Assembly (NCBI GenBank): GCA_029721435.1
Contig: CM056576.1
Location: forward strand, 113,006,666 to 113,070,665
Direction: 5' to 3'
DNA: 64,000 nucleotides
From: Gymnothorax reevesii
Lineage: Eukaryota > Chordata > Actinopteri > Anguilliformes > Muraenidae
The position numbers and the translations under genes are program-made. Positions 35,940 to 48,455 of the stretch are shown here, piece by piece (position 1 is the first letter of the stretch; the number at the start of each line of letters is the position of its first letter). The notes beneath the pieces are model-generated. The model did not search any database and had not been told where the DNA came from. It saw only the letters and a list, made by a program, of their open reading frames with translations.

Positions 35940-38900
35940 TTTATGTCCCTAAATTTGTGTCAAACATGTCCTCATGATACCTTCTCATAAGAACACTTGG
36001 AACCTGGGCTTTCTTTTTGACTATGATAATGAAAATTAGCATATTATATAACTATTAATGCAAATTAGCCATCATGAATATTGATAAGAAAATGGATGAA
36101 AACAAGCAAAGTTCATCTGTTTGATGGATCTACGAGAAATAAAACACCAAAAGTCAACAAAATTGAACAAAATATACTTTGGAGAGTGTAAAAGACAAAC
36201 AAGATGATGTCATATACTTTGAGGAGCTGAACTATTCCGACAATGGCCAAACAGATTTTAATATTTCGGTAACATCAGAAAGAGCAGGTTCTCCACTTTC
36301 TTTTGATGTGTAACAAAAAGTAATCCCATGGAAGAAACCTGACCGGGATTTAGCAGTGCTGTTAGGAAAGAGTTTGTTCCATTTCCAGACTTCAAAGGGG
36401 AGGTTACGAAAAGTTTTGAGTTGGTCATGTTAGGGCGTATAACCAAAAAATACTGAGGCTTATGATGATTATTAATTAACTAATGTTTTCCCTTTTAAAT
36501 TATATTTGCTGGTTGACAATAAACTATCTTTTACAAAGGAATTGTTAGAGGACTGAATTCTGTTTAAAGGCAACATTTAACAGGAACAGACAGGCAATGG
36601 CTGTTAACCATACTTAGTCAAGAAATACAGTTCAACGGCTCCAAAAGTAAAATCTACACTTTGAGCCTTAATCCATTTTTAGTAATTTTTGTAAGCTAAT
36701 TTCTTTTAAACCGACCTTTGAAAATTCTCCTGAAGCAACAAAATTAAATGACAGGCGGACAAATCGAAACTCGATTAACATGAGGAAAAGCTACAAAAAG
36801 GAGATTTTAAAATTGACGTGCTGCAATTTGGTCATTCAAATTAAATTAACTCAACAAGCACAGGGTATTTTCTCACAGTAGCTTGCTTTCACCTAGTTGC
36901 AAACACACAACGACCTAAAGTGCTAATTTACCAACCCGCACAAAACGGTCTCTGTGCAGGCTGCTAGCACTGCGACATTCATTGGGTTCCGGACTGCCAA
37001 CCCGCAATCACCTCGCTCGTTACCCCCCCACACTGCCCCTTTTCTCTGCACCCATGAGAAGGACTGCTCCTCATCAAAAATATTCCGGAAAGAAAAGGCA
37101 AGCCCCCCTCCCCCCCGAGAAATGCAACACATGAGGGTTAACTGTGCAGAGTTGATTTGCACGGAGATTTCATGATTCTGTACAGCACCATTTTTCCAAA
37201 AACAAGTCCTCAACTTCTCCCGGGAAATTCAATAGTGTACTGCTGATGTCCTTATCCAATGTTTGCTAAATGCTGAAGCAGAGAAGTCAAGGAGACGACA
37301 CATCAGTGCACAAAAGGATTTTTAAATATTTGTTGCCATGATATTATGCGGCCTATATCCTGATATGACCAGGGTTATTAGTCTGAAATGTGCTATCGAC
37401 AAAAATTCTAGTATCACGTTTATGAAAATTCAAAATGTTTTATCTTTCCAGAACACCCCGGGGCTACCTGATGTGTCCCAATTTTGAACGTGCTGGATGG
37501 CTGGATTGCCCTGCTGCTAAAGAAAGTAAATGCTGAGAAACTGCAGTCCTGCGGGTTCTCATTCGTGAGCATAAAAATATTTTTTCAAATATATCAGAAA
37601 AAAAAGTAAATAAAAGTGTGCAGAAACACTGGCATCGTTTGTCAGGGGGCTGCGCATAGATGGAAACGCTGTTCATGCTTCACCTAACTTGAACTGGCAG
37701 GCCCCCGGGCGAGGGCAGGAGGGGCTGGCCTCAATGAGGGCATTGTTAATACCCCCCCTCTAAACAACTGCATTAGCGCACATTTCAGAGCCTGAGAGAA
37801 TGTGCGCAATTGAACCATCCACTTTGATGTGAATCCACAACAATTTTTCGATACGAAGATAAAGAGATGAACGAAAGCCCGCACCCAAACTCATTCATGG
37901 GTCATTCTAAATACTGCTAAAATCACATAGTACAGAGCTGATGGCACGGGTTACCAAGTCCAAGATGGGGGAGCCTGGGGCTTCAGTAAAATGCCAAAAA
38001 CAAATTGAAAATTGAAAGATGGAGTTTAACATAAAGTAAACCTTGTCTGATCTACTAATTCTCGATAACCTCCAGATCTTTATAATTCTACAATCCTAAA
38101 TGCCTGCACATTTTGATTCATATCGGGAAATATTTATCAGTAACATTACTTATGCAGGCTTGCAATAAAAATAACAGTGTATTGGATGTTGGGTGAACTT
38201 TGGCACACCAGGCCAGATCCAGCCTTCTAGCTTTCCGGTTAGAGCGCTATCGGCTCCCTATGTCGGTGCGATTTTTAAAGGCTAATATGTAATGCCGTTG
38301 AAACGGCCACAGATCTGTGATGTGCGAATTCCTCGCGATTTGCACATTTGTCTGTCAACACAAGACTCGAGGACCGCTGTCCAGAAAAAATTTGAAGAAT
38401 GTCACTCCACATACACTGGGTCAGAGACAGTCACAAGATCTGCGAGCTTCTTTCACTGTGAAATTTCCGACCACTTGAGTCCAGTTAAACCAGGCAATCA
38501 AATGAATGCTGTAACAAATGATAAATGCATAGCTTACAGCATTAATAACTTAAACCAGCACGAGGACTTGACGCGCTTCTTTGCCTAGGTTCAACACCCT
38601 CATCTGCAAAGCTAAAGTAAATAAAATAAATAAATAAAATAATCAGAAGTGAACTTTCTCAGGGTCCCAAGGAAATTCAGGGACAATTAATGAAAAAAAT
38701 TTACCAGCCTTCTCTATTCCATGTGCAGGGAGATAGGGCGATGAGTACACATGAAGCTTTATCAGCCCCCCCAATGAGACAGAATTTCCCCCTGAGTAGG
38801 GTTCTACACGCCAAAGAAGATGCGAGCGACATTTCACAGTAATTCCCCCCCTTTTTGTTGTGTTTGGCCTCGCAGTCTAGCGGGCAAGTTGAAACCACCG

Positions 38901-41380
38901 AAAACACAATGAATCAGTTAGTCGTCGTGCGTCAGTAGTGCTAAAAACACGAACGAAAAAAAAAACAAGTATCTCTTTTCTTTCACTTGCTTGTTTATCT
39001 AGTTTCTTTGATCTGTGCAGGAGTGAGGCAAGAAGTGAGAGAGGGAACTTAATATAATTGGAAGCATCATATCGTTTTATTAAGGAATTACGCATACATT
39101 TGTAGCTTCCACAGTACATTTTAATACATTCTGCCATTTTAGAGTTTTTCTTTTAAAGCAAATATCGGCCAAAATTTTATTGGCATGTACATGAGGGAAA
39201 GAACCATCAAAAGCATTTTCTCCCTCTCATTGCCAACATTACTGTTCATGTGTTTTATTACCATTGACATGGACATTTCATCTCTCCACAGATGATAAAT
39301 TACCGGTGCATTCTTTCGCGCCTTACTCTGCTGCATAGAGCACTTTGGCAGCCCAGTACCTCAGGAATGGGCAGCCGACTGCTTTATGGCTCAGTTGACG
39401 TCAATGGCATAATTCAAATGCTTACGATGGTGCACACTGCCAGTTTTCAGAGGTGCCTTTGAAGCCAGGGGGAAAACCAGAAGCAGACTTCCTCAAACAG
39501 GTTCTGGGCTTTGGCTACACATACAGGCGAGTGCAACCAGTTTCAGAAAGCACGTGGAATTAATCGTACGAGATAAAAGCAGCATTCCTCCTGATATTTA
39601 TTAATGCCATTCAGACTTTGACATCATCCAATTACATCAATCATAGTCTGGCTGGAATGGGGTAATTCACAGGGGTAGCTTTCTCAAAGTAATTCTTGCC
39701 ATCTCATCATGAATTACTAATCATGATCTCATCTCAATGACGAGCACTACTGGGCTGCACTTGATCAGCAAGCATTAGTGGTGTATTTTATTGTCCAGGG
39801 TCGATGGTATATAGCAGCCATTTTGAGGAAGACAGCTGAGAATGGCTGCTTGGATAGACAGTTCTGAGATGCATACACCTGATAGAGTAGCAGGTACCGT
39901 GACAGAAAGTACAAAAAGATGCAGGTCTGACAGCAGCACAATGGCACTGCAGTGATTTTTCCCTCTGGGTCTGGTTTGTCCCCGCGTCTCCAGCATGTTC
40001 TGTGACAAGGCTACCTATTAACCCCATAACATGCAGCAGCTGTATTCAAATCTTTTTAAGTTCAGACCTATATTAAACTCTAGTGGAGATCCCGAAGTTC
40101 CCAACAATCACAAATACGTCCTGTTGAATCACAGGAAATGTGTATAAAATGAGGCACAAGATATTTTTTCCATTCGATGTATTGTTTCAGCCATAAAAAC
40201 ACGACGTCTTGGATTTCAGTATTTCTCTCATTATTAGGCAAAGTCTACACTAATGCAACTTAATTTTAACATGCATAACTTTTGCAATGTTTTTGCCCAG
40301 CGTCTTCACTACTCTGGCGTTTTCTAACCCCTAAAACGTGAGATTTCTAGAAACGCTGCTGATTCAGTAATAGTTTGAAAAATCTGGCATTGCGTTTTAG
40401 AGTGGACAGCGATCGTTTTCATTTTAAAGCGCCGTTTAAAAATGAAAATGTATTTATTTGGACTTAGCCTAAATGTGATGTAGCATCAGTGCATTGCTTA
40501 AACCACCAGATACAGAATATTTATGTGACATTGTCCAACAATATGAAAAAAAATGCATTTCGTGACTTTGAACTCACTGTAGGGAAAACTTCAGTGATAA
40601 GTTAGAGTTAATGTAGTGAAGGAGAGTCACTTCAGATGATGGTCACAGAAGTTACCTCATTCACCCAGTCATGAGCTCCTTGCAGTCAGAACAGTCTCTG
40701 CTTCCTAACTTCCAATATTCTGTCCCCATTAATTCATGGAATTTGAAGCACAGTTTCCATACCAAGCTTAGAAGGGTAGGGGGTTAACATGTACATTTTT
40801 TCCCCGTTTTATGTATGCGAGTATAACACCAATGGAACTTGTCATCCATGGAGGCAGATCTCATATGATCCCCTGCACTTCCATGTGCAAGGGGCTTTTA
40901 TTTTGCAAAATTTAAATTAGCTGAGTTCACTGAGGCGTAAAAACTGAACCACGACACTGGTGTCAATCAAGGGAGAATTACATGGTCCATCAACACGTAC
41001 AACCAGATTTTTTTAAACATCTTCACATTTTAGTTTTATGGTGTTTTTTTCTGAGATTCTTCTTTTTTCTAATACACCCTGCATTACAATTGCGATTTAG
41101 AAATCAATATTTTTTTAAATGTTCCTTAGCTTCTGTAATATTCACAGAAACAAGCAACAAACACAGTAAAATCCTGACAGCACTCAGGATTTTAATGTGC
41201 ATAGACCAGGCAGAATGATGAGAAGAGATTTTGTGCATGAACTGATATGAAAGACATGCCATTATTTAAGCATTGAATAGCAAAAAAAAAAAAAACCTTC
41301 AATTACAGTAGTGTATTGACTGAATGATTTAACTTGAACTCTTGAAGACAAGTAATAATTATATTAATGGTCAATGGTCG
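35940..41380. other. 5.4 kb without recognisable gene or repeat
   Basis: Moderately AT-rich DNA. I looked for pde4b long-form (UCR1) exons on the minus strand and saw none. ORFs are under 100 codons and unrecognised. A GC-rich stretch with C-runs lies at about 37690-37770. Confidence 0.4.
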
Positions 41381-41387
41381 GGGCCGG

Positions 41388-42722
41388 CAAAATTAGGCAA
41401 TTCTGAGCAACAAGCAGAGTGTAGGAAGATGAAAAAAAAACAAAAAAAAAAAACGGTGGCATTCAATGTGTATTTTTCGTCAGTTGAGGCTTGAACTCAC
41501 AATTTCTGAATCTGAGTTCCGTCTTCTATCTCACGGAGCTAACTGGCAAATGCGTGGCTTCACAAATTGACGAAACCAAGCATCAGGGTGCCAGACAAGT
41601 AGCCATCCATGCCATGGAAAAGCAAATTTCAAAGTGAAGGTTCCAAAGCTGTAGCACATATGGTTGATTTGGTATAAACTTTCAAAGTTTTGAAATTTAG
41701 AGGCTTGCTGTAGCGCCACCATCAGGACAATAGTCTTGTGTTTTCAGTTGAGGACATATGAGGAGATTTCTCATAAGGAAATGTTGCACGAGCTGAGGCT
41801 TGAACTAACATTCTTCAACACCAAAAAACATCCTCTATCTCACTGAGCTAATTGGCAAATGGAAATGTCACACGTAGCTTCACAAATTGACTAAGCCAGT
41901 CACCTGTGAGCAAGACAGGAGCTGTTAGCGTGTAAAGGCAGATGTCAAAGGGCTGTCAAAAATTTTGCTATTAAGACAAAAATCCAAAAATACACAAATT
42001 GCATCTAGACAGCATGGAGATGTTGATAATTTGTTCTTAACAATGATTTATTGGCTCCATAAGTGAAAAATTGATGTTTAAAAATGCCATTTTTGCATCG
42101 ACTCCAATTGTTCGCATGAGAGTGAAATCCAAAATGCTGTCAAAAATTCAGTTTTTGAGATAAAATTCTGATATTTTCCAAACATCATCTACCATGACTC
42201 ATTGTCATTCATTGTCTTATTTCAATGAATATTGAAAATGTATTTTGCAAGAATTTGCAAGTATATGTTTACAATACCATTTACAGTCAAACATTTTGAT
42301 GCACTGTAGGCTCAATTTTTGAAAATCAAAAATCTGTGAGGATCGTTTGTGTAGGACAGTCTGAAGATGCTCTGTAGCAGGTTTGGCGTCAATTGAGCAA
42401 AAACTTTAATAAGTTTTAAAGTTTTTGAAAAAAAAAACAGAGTGATGTAATTTGCTACATTTTGGTGAAAGTTGCAAATCCGTAGCACAAATGGTTGATT
42501 TGCAGTGAATTTTCAAAATGTTACCTTAGTAGCTGTAGCGCCACCATCAGGACTATTGGCCTGTTTTTGCAGCTGAGGCAATTTGGCATGGGACTGGACC
42601 TTTGTGCAAAGTTTGGTGATTTTTAATGCATGGGAAGTAAGATTTCCTCGGAAGAAGAAAAAGAAGAAAGAAGAACATGCAGGATGACACAAGGGTCCTG
42701 GCAGCTTAGGCTGCCTAGCCCA
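41388..42722. repeat. Composite dispersed repeat with two tRNA-like segments and a GAAGAA tail
   Basis: Similar segments of about 130 bp occur at about 41479-41605 and 41789-41935. Each reads, on the minus strand, a TAGCTC(A/C)GTGAGATAGA A-box-like part followed by GTTCAAGCCTC, a B-box-like part. CTGTAGCGCCACCATCAGGA also occurs twice (about 41708 and 42532). The right end has a GAAGAAGAAA tract then GGGTCCTGGCAGCTTAGGCT, which I recall from a common fish repeat. Confidence 0.7.
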
Positions 42723-44151
42723 TAATCATCATGACTCGTGTGGATGCAGATATTTCGTAAAACTATGTTGTGTGGACATTAAAAAAAAAAAAAAGAAACC
42801 GAATAAACCTGTTCAGAAAAATATGTGTGTACGTGTGGACAGGCCGAAACCAATGTGTCCTGTGTCAAGTTGTTTTCTTCATGTAGGCTGCTGCCCTCAC
42901 TGGCATGTCATGTGAGGGCAGGATAGCATGTGTTCACATAAAACCTAGCATGAACGATCATCGCAGCCAAAATTGCATTCTATTACATTGCAATGTAATC
43001 GCAAATGCAGTTAATCGTTCAGCCCTAATGCCAGGTGCTATGCCCAATAGAAAAACATAAAAAGTAAAAGTAGAATTGAGTGGTGTGGGGCCGCACCGTG
43101 CAGTGTGAAAGAGTCAATAGCGGCCACATTACAGCCAGAGTATCTTGATTGGTTTTTGTTCAAACAGCAACCTTGAGTGCATAGAAAGTAACATAAACAG
43201 GGCTTTCTACATAAATGCAATGAAGTTCATGCACATGTGATACTGTGGCATCTGCAGCCGCCTCTTTACGGTAAATCCTCATTGATACAGTCTAATATCA
43301 GAATCTTCAAATTCCATTGGTCGGGCTCATATAATTACTAAAATTTCCATGGGCTAACAATGCCAAGCCATTACAATAGATTGACATGAAGTAGCATAGC
43401 TCTGCTATGCTGCTCAGAAACCTTTGGATAACAGCCAAATAAAACAGGAAATAGTTCATGCAAGGGGTTTGTCAGCAGTGTGGAACTCTCAGTGAAGTCA
43501 TTAAACAAAGCCAGAGAAAAACAAATTTATGGTGCACAATCATTTCCCATCAGTGACGGTGCCGGAGGCTGAATGAAGAAGTAAACAACTGCCAACGAAT
43601 ATGATCTCAGCCGCAAATCTTGTTTATGCGGTTAACTACATGGAGCATTCTTTCAGTTACGACACATGTAGCCAATAAGCATGCATAGTGGATCTTGCTG
43701 GAGATGTTTCAGCATACCAAAATGCTCATCAATGCTTGCCACCCATGCAAAATGCATATGGGGGAAACTTAGCACACCGGAGGAGAGGGTTATTGGTCAG
43801 TCTGATCTGCTTGGTCACACTGTCTGAGCGCTTGAGGAGACACAATGGTCTACGCAGCATTATAAGAGTGCAGGGAGAGACAGGGATTGCATTGCCCAGA
43901 GAACTTAACCCCAGGCCGATGCTGCAGTTTGGTTATCCAACGTCCATTCATGATGCAGTTTCGATCGATCGGTCAGTTGCAGGGTTATGAAGAGATATGT
44001 GTCTTCAAGTTGCCTGGCTGATGCCATGAACCCTTAGGTAAACCATAGGCTACTCTTACTTACCCAAGCAATAGTCCTTCTGCCCTCCCCCTCCTCGCCT
44101 CTAAAATATTTACACTGCCTTCTGTAGACTGAAACAGAGGCTGTAATATCT
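42723..44151. other. No gene; possible old repeat end near 42950-43030
   Basis: The segment ending in AATCGTTCAGCCCTAATG resembles the ends of old fish hAT-type repeats. The rest shows nothing recognisable. Confidence 0.35.
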
Positions 44152-44371
44152 ACTGCTTGGTGCACAAAAAGGTTAAGTGCATTTTTTAAGTTCTGAGAAA
44201 AAGAAATTTGAAACTTTTGAACAATATGAAAAATATTATTTTTTTACGAGCTTCTTGGCAGGTAATTGTGTTTAGTAATCATGTCATGTTTAGGTCAGTA
44301 TAATTGTGCATCAAAAAAGCACTTTTTTTTTTAACAAAAAATGCACTTAACCTTTTTGTACTCCAAGCAGT
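44152..44371. mobile_element. MITE with about 38-bp terminal inverted repeats
   Basis: ACTGCTTGGTGCACAAAAAG and onward (AAGTGCATTTTTT) at the left is inverted in the right end, reading ACTGCTTGGAGTACAAAAAG. Length 220 bp, no coding capacity. The target duplication was not resolved. Confidence 0.8.
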
Positions 44372-45518
44372 CGATATGTATACCGATTCCAGGGTCTGAA
44401 GTCCTAAATGAACTTTGCCTGCACCAGAGCCACAGATATTCCTATATTAGGGCCGGTAGTGCACCAGCCTTTATATTTTACTAATCCTGGTTAATCAAGG
44501 GATCACACCACGATAACAGAGGCTTCAAGAGAAAGAACTGCAGCCCCAGACTCCACCAAACTGCTGCTTCCCCGCATATACAGTGAAAGAGGTCTTAGGA
44601 GGGGCAGGATTTGCTTACACCAGAATGGGGTGGGGTGTGGGGGGTAATGTCTGGGTTTTGGTAGACTGGAGTCATCAGATTTTCAGGGGTGGGGTCCGAC
44701 TTCCGGAGAGCTGATGTTTTGCGGAGATTGGATATCAGTGACGCACGTTAGCAGCAGCCATTTTTAAAGTGGAGGACCCTCAGCGAAGGGCCGCGATTAG
44801 GGGTGGGTAATCTGACACTGCTCAGTGTACAGCTATGCAGATTCCATAGGCTGGGGTCACAGTCATACAGTGAAGTAACATTCTGCTTCTAATGACAGCA
44901 TATAAAGGTTTTCCAGAAACGCTGGAAATACACTGAAATGACCATCCTCAACTTCCAAACTCCAACCAAGAATGACACAATTTTAACTGGGATCCTGTGA
45001 CAAAAAAATCCCTATTTTTTCAAACATCTCATCTGAATATCTCCTATGTGCAAAAAAATGAAAATGGGATACACAAATAGGTTTGTGACGAACGACATCC
45101 AACTGAGGAACTGATAAACTGAGCTTTGTGGAGCGTGGGATGCCAACCTGCAGTTTGTGACAAATGCAAGACGGGGCGTTCGAGGCGGTACAACTACAAC
45201 TTTGCAGACCCACATCCTGTTCCACTACAAGGCCGGGCTCAAAAATCGTGTTGAAATCGCTGGTGAGCCGCCTCTTTCATGAGAAGCGGACAACCACAGA
45301 AGAGATGTTTCGGAAGAGCATGTATTATGCAGATATAATCAAGATGTCCGATCATGATACATTTCTGAGAGAGAAAACAATAGCAAAGAAGAATTCACAC
45401 GGATATAATTCTCAGAAAGCGCGTCAGAGGAAATTGTACAGCTTGGTTTCCGAAAAGCGACAGAAACAGGTAGGGCAGGTATTTCTGCAGTGAGCAGCCA
45501 AAGAGCTTGTATGTGTGT
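44372..45518. other. No recognised gene; unassigned ORF at 45164-45493
   Basis: A plus-strand open frame of 109 codons (basic, Lys/Arg-rich towards its end) is present but matches no family I know and lacks clear splice or promoter context. It could be chance or an old pseudogene. Confidence 0.35.

Positions 45519-45562
<44 letters not shown>
45519..45562. repeat. (GA)n microsatellite
   Basis: GA dinucleotides over 44 bp with a single AAAG interruption. Confidence 0.95.
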
Positions 45563-45565
<3 letters not shown>

Positions 45566-45794
45566 AAGCAAAGAGCATGAGAGGGCGTGTATAGGAGTTT
45601 GAGTGTGGGTTAGGGTAAAACCCTGTTTATTTACAAAAGCGAGAGGGCGTAGGAAGCTGTTGTCTTTGGACGGGACCCACGTCCTCCTCTCTGGAGTTAG
45701 CTACGTAAATCTGCTCACCACGAGTCTTCCTGTAGCTGCAAGTGCGGTAGAAAAATAATACTTCAAAAGAAAGAGAGGCACCAACTACACTACA

Positions 45795-46630
45795 GTCCCA
45801 CAGAGACATACTAAATATTACCACAGACCCTCTACTGTCTTACAGACATGCTATATGTTCCCATACACCCTCCATAGTCCCACAAAGACATACTATAGGT
45901 GCCCATAGACCATCCAATTTCCCAAGATACACAATACAGTTCCAAAGACCCTCTAATATCCCAGAAAGACACATTACACGGTCTTATCGACCATCTACTG
46001 TTCCACAGAAGCATACTACACAATCCCACAGAGACATAACTTACGTCTCCACTGATCTACCAATGTCTCATAAAGACATCCTACATGTTCCCAGACTCCC
46101 TACTTTCCACAGAGACCAACTACACAATCCCATAGACTGTCCATTTACCCACAGAGACATAACTTGCGTCTCCACTGATCTACTACTCTGGCCAACTAAA
46201 ACAGACTACATGTTCCCAGATTCTCTACTTTTCACAGAGACATACTATACAGTCCCATGAACCCTATACGGTCCAACAGAGACATATATCTTCCTACAGA
46301 CAAGGGGTGGGAATTCCAGTCTATCAATTACCCTGACTAATTGAGCTGATTGGTTGCATACAAAAATATAGATTTGTGCAAAGATTCGATCAAAGAAAAA
46401 AGATTTATGTAGGGAGACAAGAACAATCTTCAGTGGTCATTCAGATTTCTGAAATATCTAATTTATATAATTAACTAATTAAATGCCAGAAGTTGAAGCG
46501 AAAATTAGGGGCAGATACGGCTCACATTACCCACCTCTGCCGTAGACCCTCTAATGTCCCACAGGCATGCACTATGCAGTCCCACAAACACACTACACTG
46601 TCCCACAGACACACATACTACTGTCCCACA
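45795..46630. repeat. Degenerate minisatellite, unit about 45-50 bp, interrupted by a MITE
   Basis: Units carry the theme CCCACAGAGACATACTA followed by CCCATAGACCCTCTA, repeated with heavy divergence from about 45795 to 46305 and again from 46544 to 46630. CTCCACTGATCTAC recurs at about 46050 and 46172, showing a longer recent duplication inside the array. Confidence 0.8.
46307..46543. mobile_element. Small hAT-like MITE inserted in the minisatellite
   Basis: AAGGGGTGGGAATTC at the left and the complement of the right end, CAGAGGTGGGTAATG, are inverted. The minisatellite theme stops at one side and resumes at the other. A possible 8-bp duplication (CTACAGAC / CCGTAGAC) is imperfect. Confidence 0.6.
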
Positions 46631-47499
46631 AATGTGTATGATACTTTATAATGGAAAGCCTGTATGCTGTTCTAAGGCTATATCCTGTCATAACTAGATG
46701 AAGTTGACTGCCAAGAGAACACCACAGCCCTTAACTAAATAAATAAATAACGGCATACACCTATGGCAAGGCACAGGTATGCTAACCACCAATCCTTGTG
46801 TTCCTGCAGCGGAAATTGTTATGCATACCTGTATAAAAATTCAAGGTCACTGTGCCATGTCAAAGGTCAAATCCACTAATGACCCTTACGGCGCACACCT
46901 ACCCCTCACAAGGAACCTGCACATTAAATTTGAAGCTATGAAAATATTAAAAGGTATTTCAATTGGTGATCGCGAACACTGAATATCGAGGGTTTGGAGC
47001 GCAATGATTATATGTCCATTTTAGAGGTTTTGCGAAAAATAGCAAATGTTCTATTAAATCAGGTACATCATTTACATCATTTTTATGTTGCTCTTTTACT
47101 GCATGGTTCAGAAGTATACTGAACATGAATGTTTTTATGTTTTCAAGTGTGGTATTTCGACATCATGGTCAAAATAGCCAAAATTGACATGTCACCTCTG
47201 TGCTCCAACTAATCTAGCACTTGATGTGACATAACACAATGCTGATAGATTGAAGTTAAGTCCGTTTGCAATGGAAGACAGATGATTCTGTAACACTATT
47301 CATGTTTATTCATCAAAATATCAATGTTTAATTCATATCAGAAGATTTTGTTGGACATACCACAAAATGAAAATGTAAATTGTTTAAAACTGAAGCGCTT
47401 GGACATATAATTATTGCGCTCCAAGAATTAGCTGATAGAAATGTGTGACCGGAGGAAAAATTCTCAAAATCTGGACACATCACCATTGTGCTATAAGTC

Positions 47500-48455
47500 C
47501 TCGATATCACAGTATGCAGAAGATGCAAGTTTTATTCTTGATGGTAGTGAAAAATCTTTCAGATCAACAGTGAACATCTTGAGCTAATTTGCAAAATTAT
47601 CAGCGCTTAACATTAATTTTGACAAATCGGACATTATATGGATTGGATCACGAAATGATAGTGACCTAAGGTTTCTTCCTGAGTATCATTTAAAATGGAA
47701 CCCCACAACATTAAAAATTCTTGGAATTACTTTTAGTACCGAGTTGTCTCATATGCCTGAGATTAAATACAAGTCAAAATTATCTTAAATACAGGAAATC
47801 ATGACTAAATGGATGAAACGTATCTTGACTCCTATTGGTAAGATTGCCCTTATAAAAGCCTTGCTTATATCTAAATCGAACCAACTGCTGCTTACTTTAC
47901 CTACTCCCACTAATGATTTTCTCAGTAAGATACAAAATATCTTGTTTAAGTTTCTGTGGAATGGAAAAAATGATAAGGTCAAAAGAGATTTAATTTGTCA
48001 GCCTATCTGTGAAGGTGGCCTTGGTATGATTGATATTAGAAAGTATGTTCTATCGTTGAAGATTACATGGATTCGCAGAATTTGTGATGATAAGTGTTGG
48101 AAAACTGTACTTGAGTCAGAATATTATGATTTATCTACAGAGCAAAAATAACAAGGCTAATTTTGATACAAAATGGGCAAGATATTACTGTCTTTTTGAA
48201 GAGCTTGAGTATTTGCTGTTCAGTTCCAGCTTACCAGAGACCCAACAAATGTTCATTTTTATTTATTTATTTTTTTAAATATGCTCATAAGCTTGGTGTG
48301 AATGGTGACAGAAGGTGTGTAGTAATGTAAAAATTCATAATTATCCATTGTTAACTTAAACTTATTGTCTAAGAGGAGCATATTTTCCCTGGGTATGCTT
48401 CTTCATTCGTAACAGGGATTTTTGTGAAATAAAAAAATAAATAAATAAAAAATTT
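47500..48455 (+). pseudogene. LINE fragment: 3' part of an L1-type reverse transcriptase ORF
   Basis: Begins near the palm motif, read as QYAEDASFILDG (YADD changed to YAED). It continues through a broken stretch, then an open frame at 47801-48151 with ITPIGK-like RILTPIGKIALIKALL, FLWNGKNDK and CEGGLGMIDIRK, all typical of the region after the reverse transcriptase domain in fish L1-like elements. It ends in an A-rich tail of AATAAATA repeats near 48455. Truncated at the 5' side and interrupted by stops, so inactive. Confidence 0.82.

Noticed and set aside
45164..45493. 109-codon open frame on the plus strand as a possible gene.
   Set aside because: No recognisable domain, splice context or promoter, and frames of this length are expected by chance in 64 kb.
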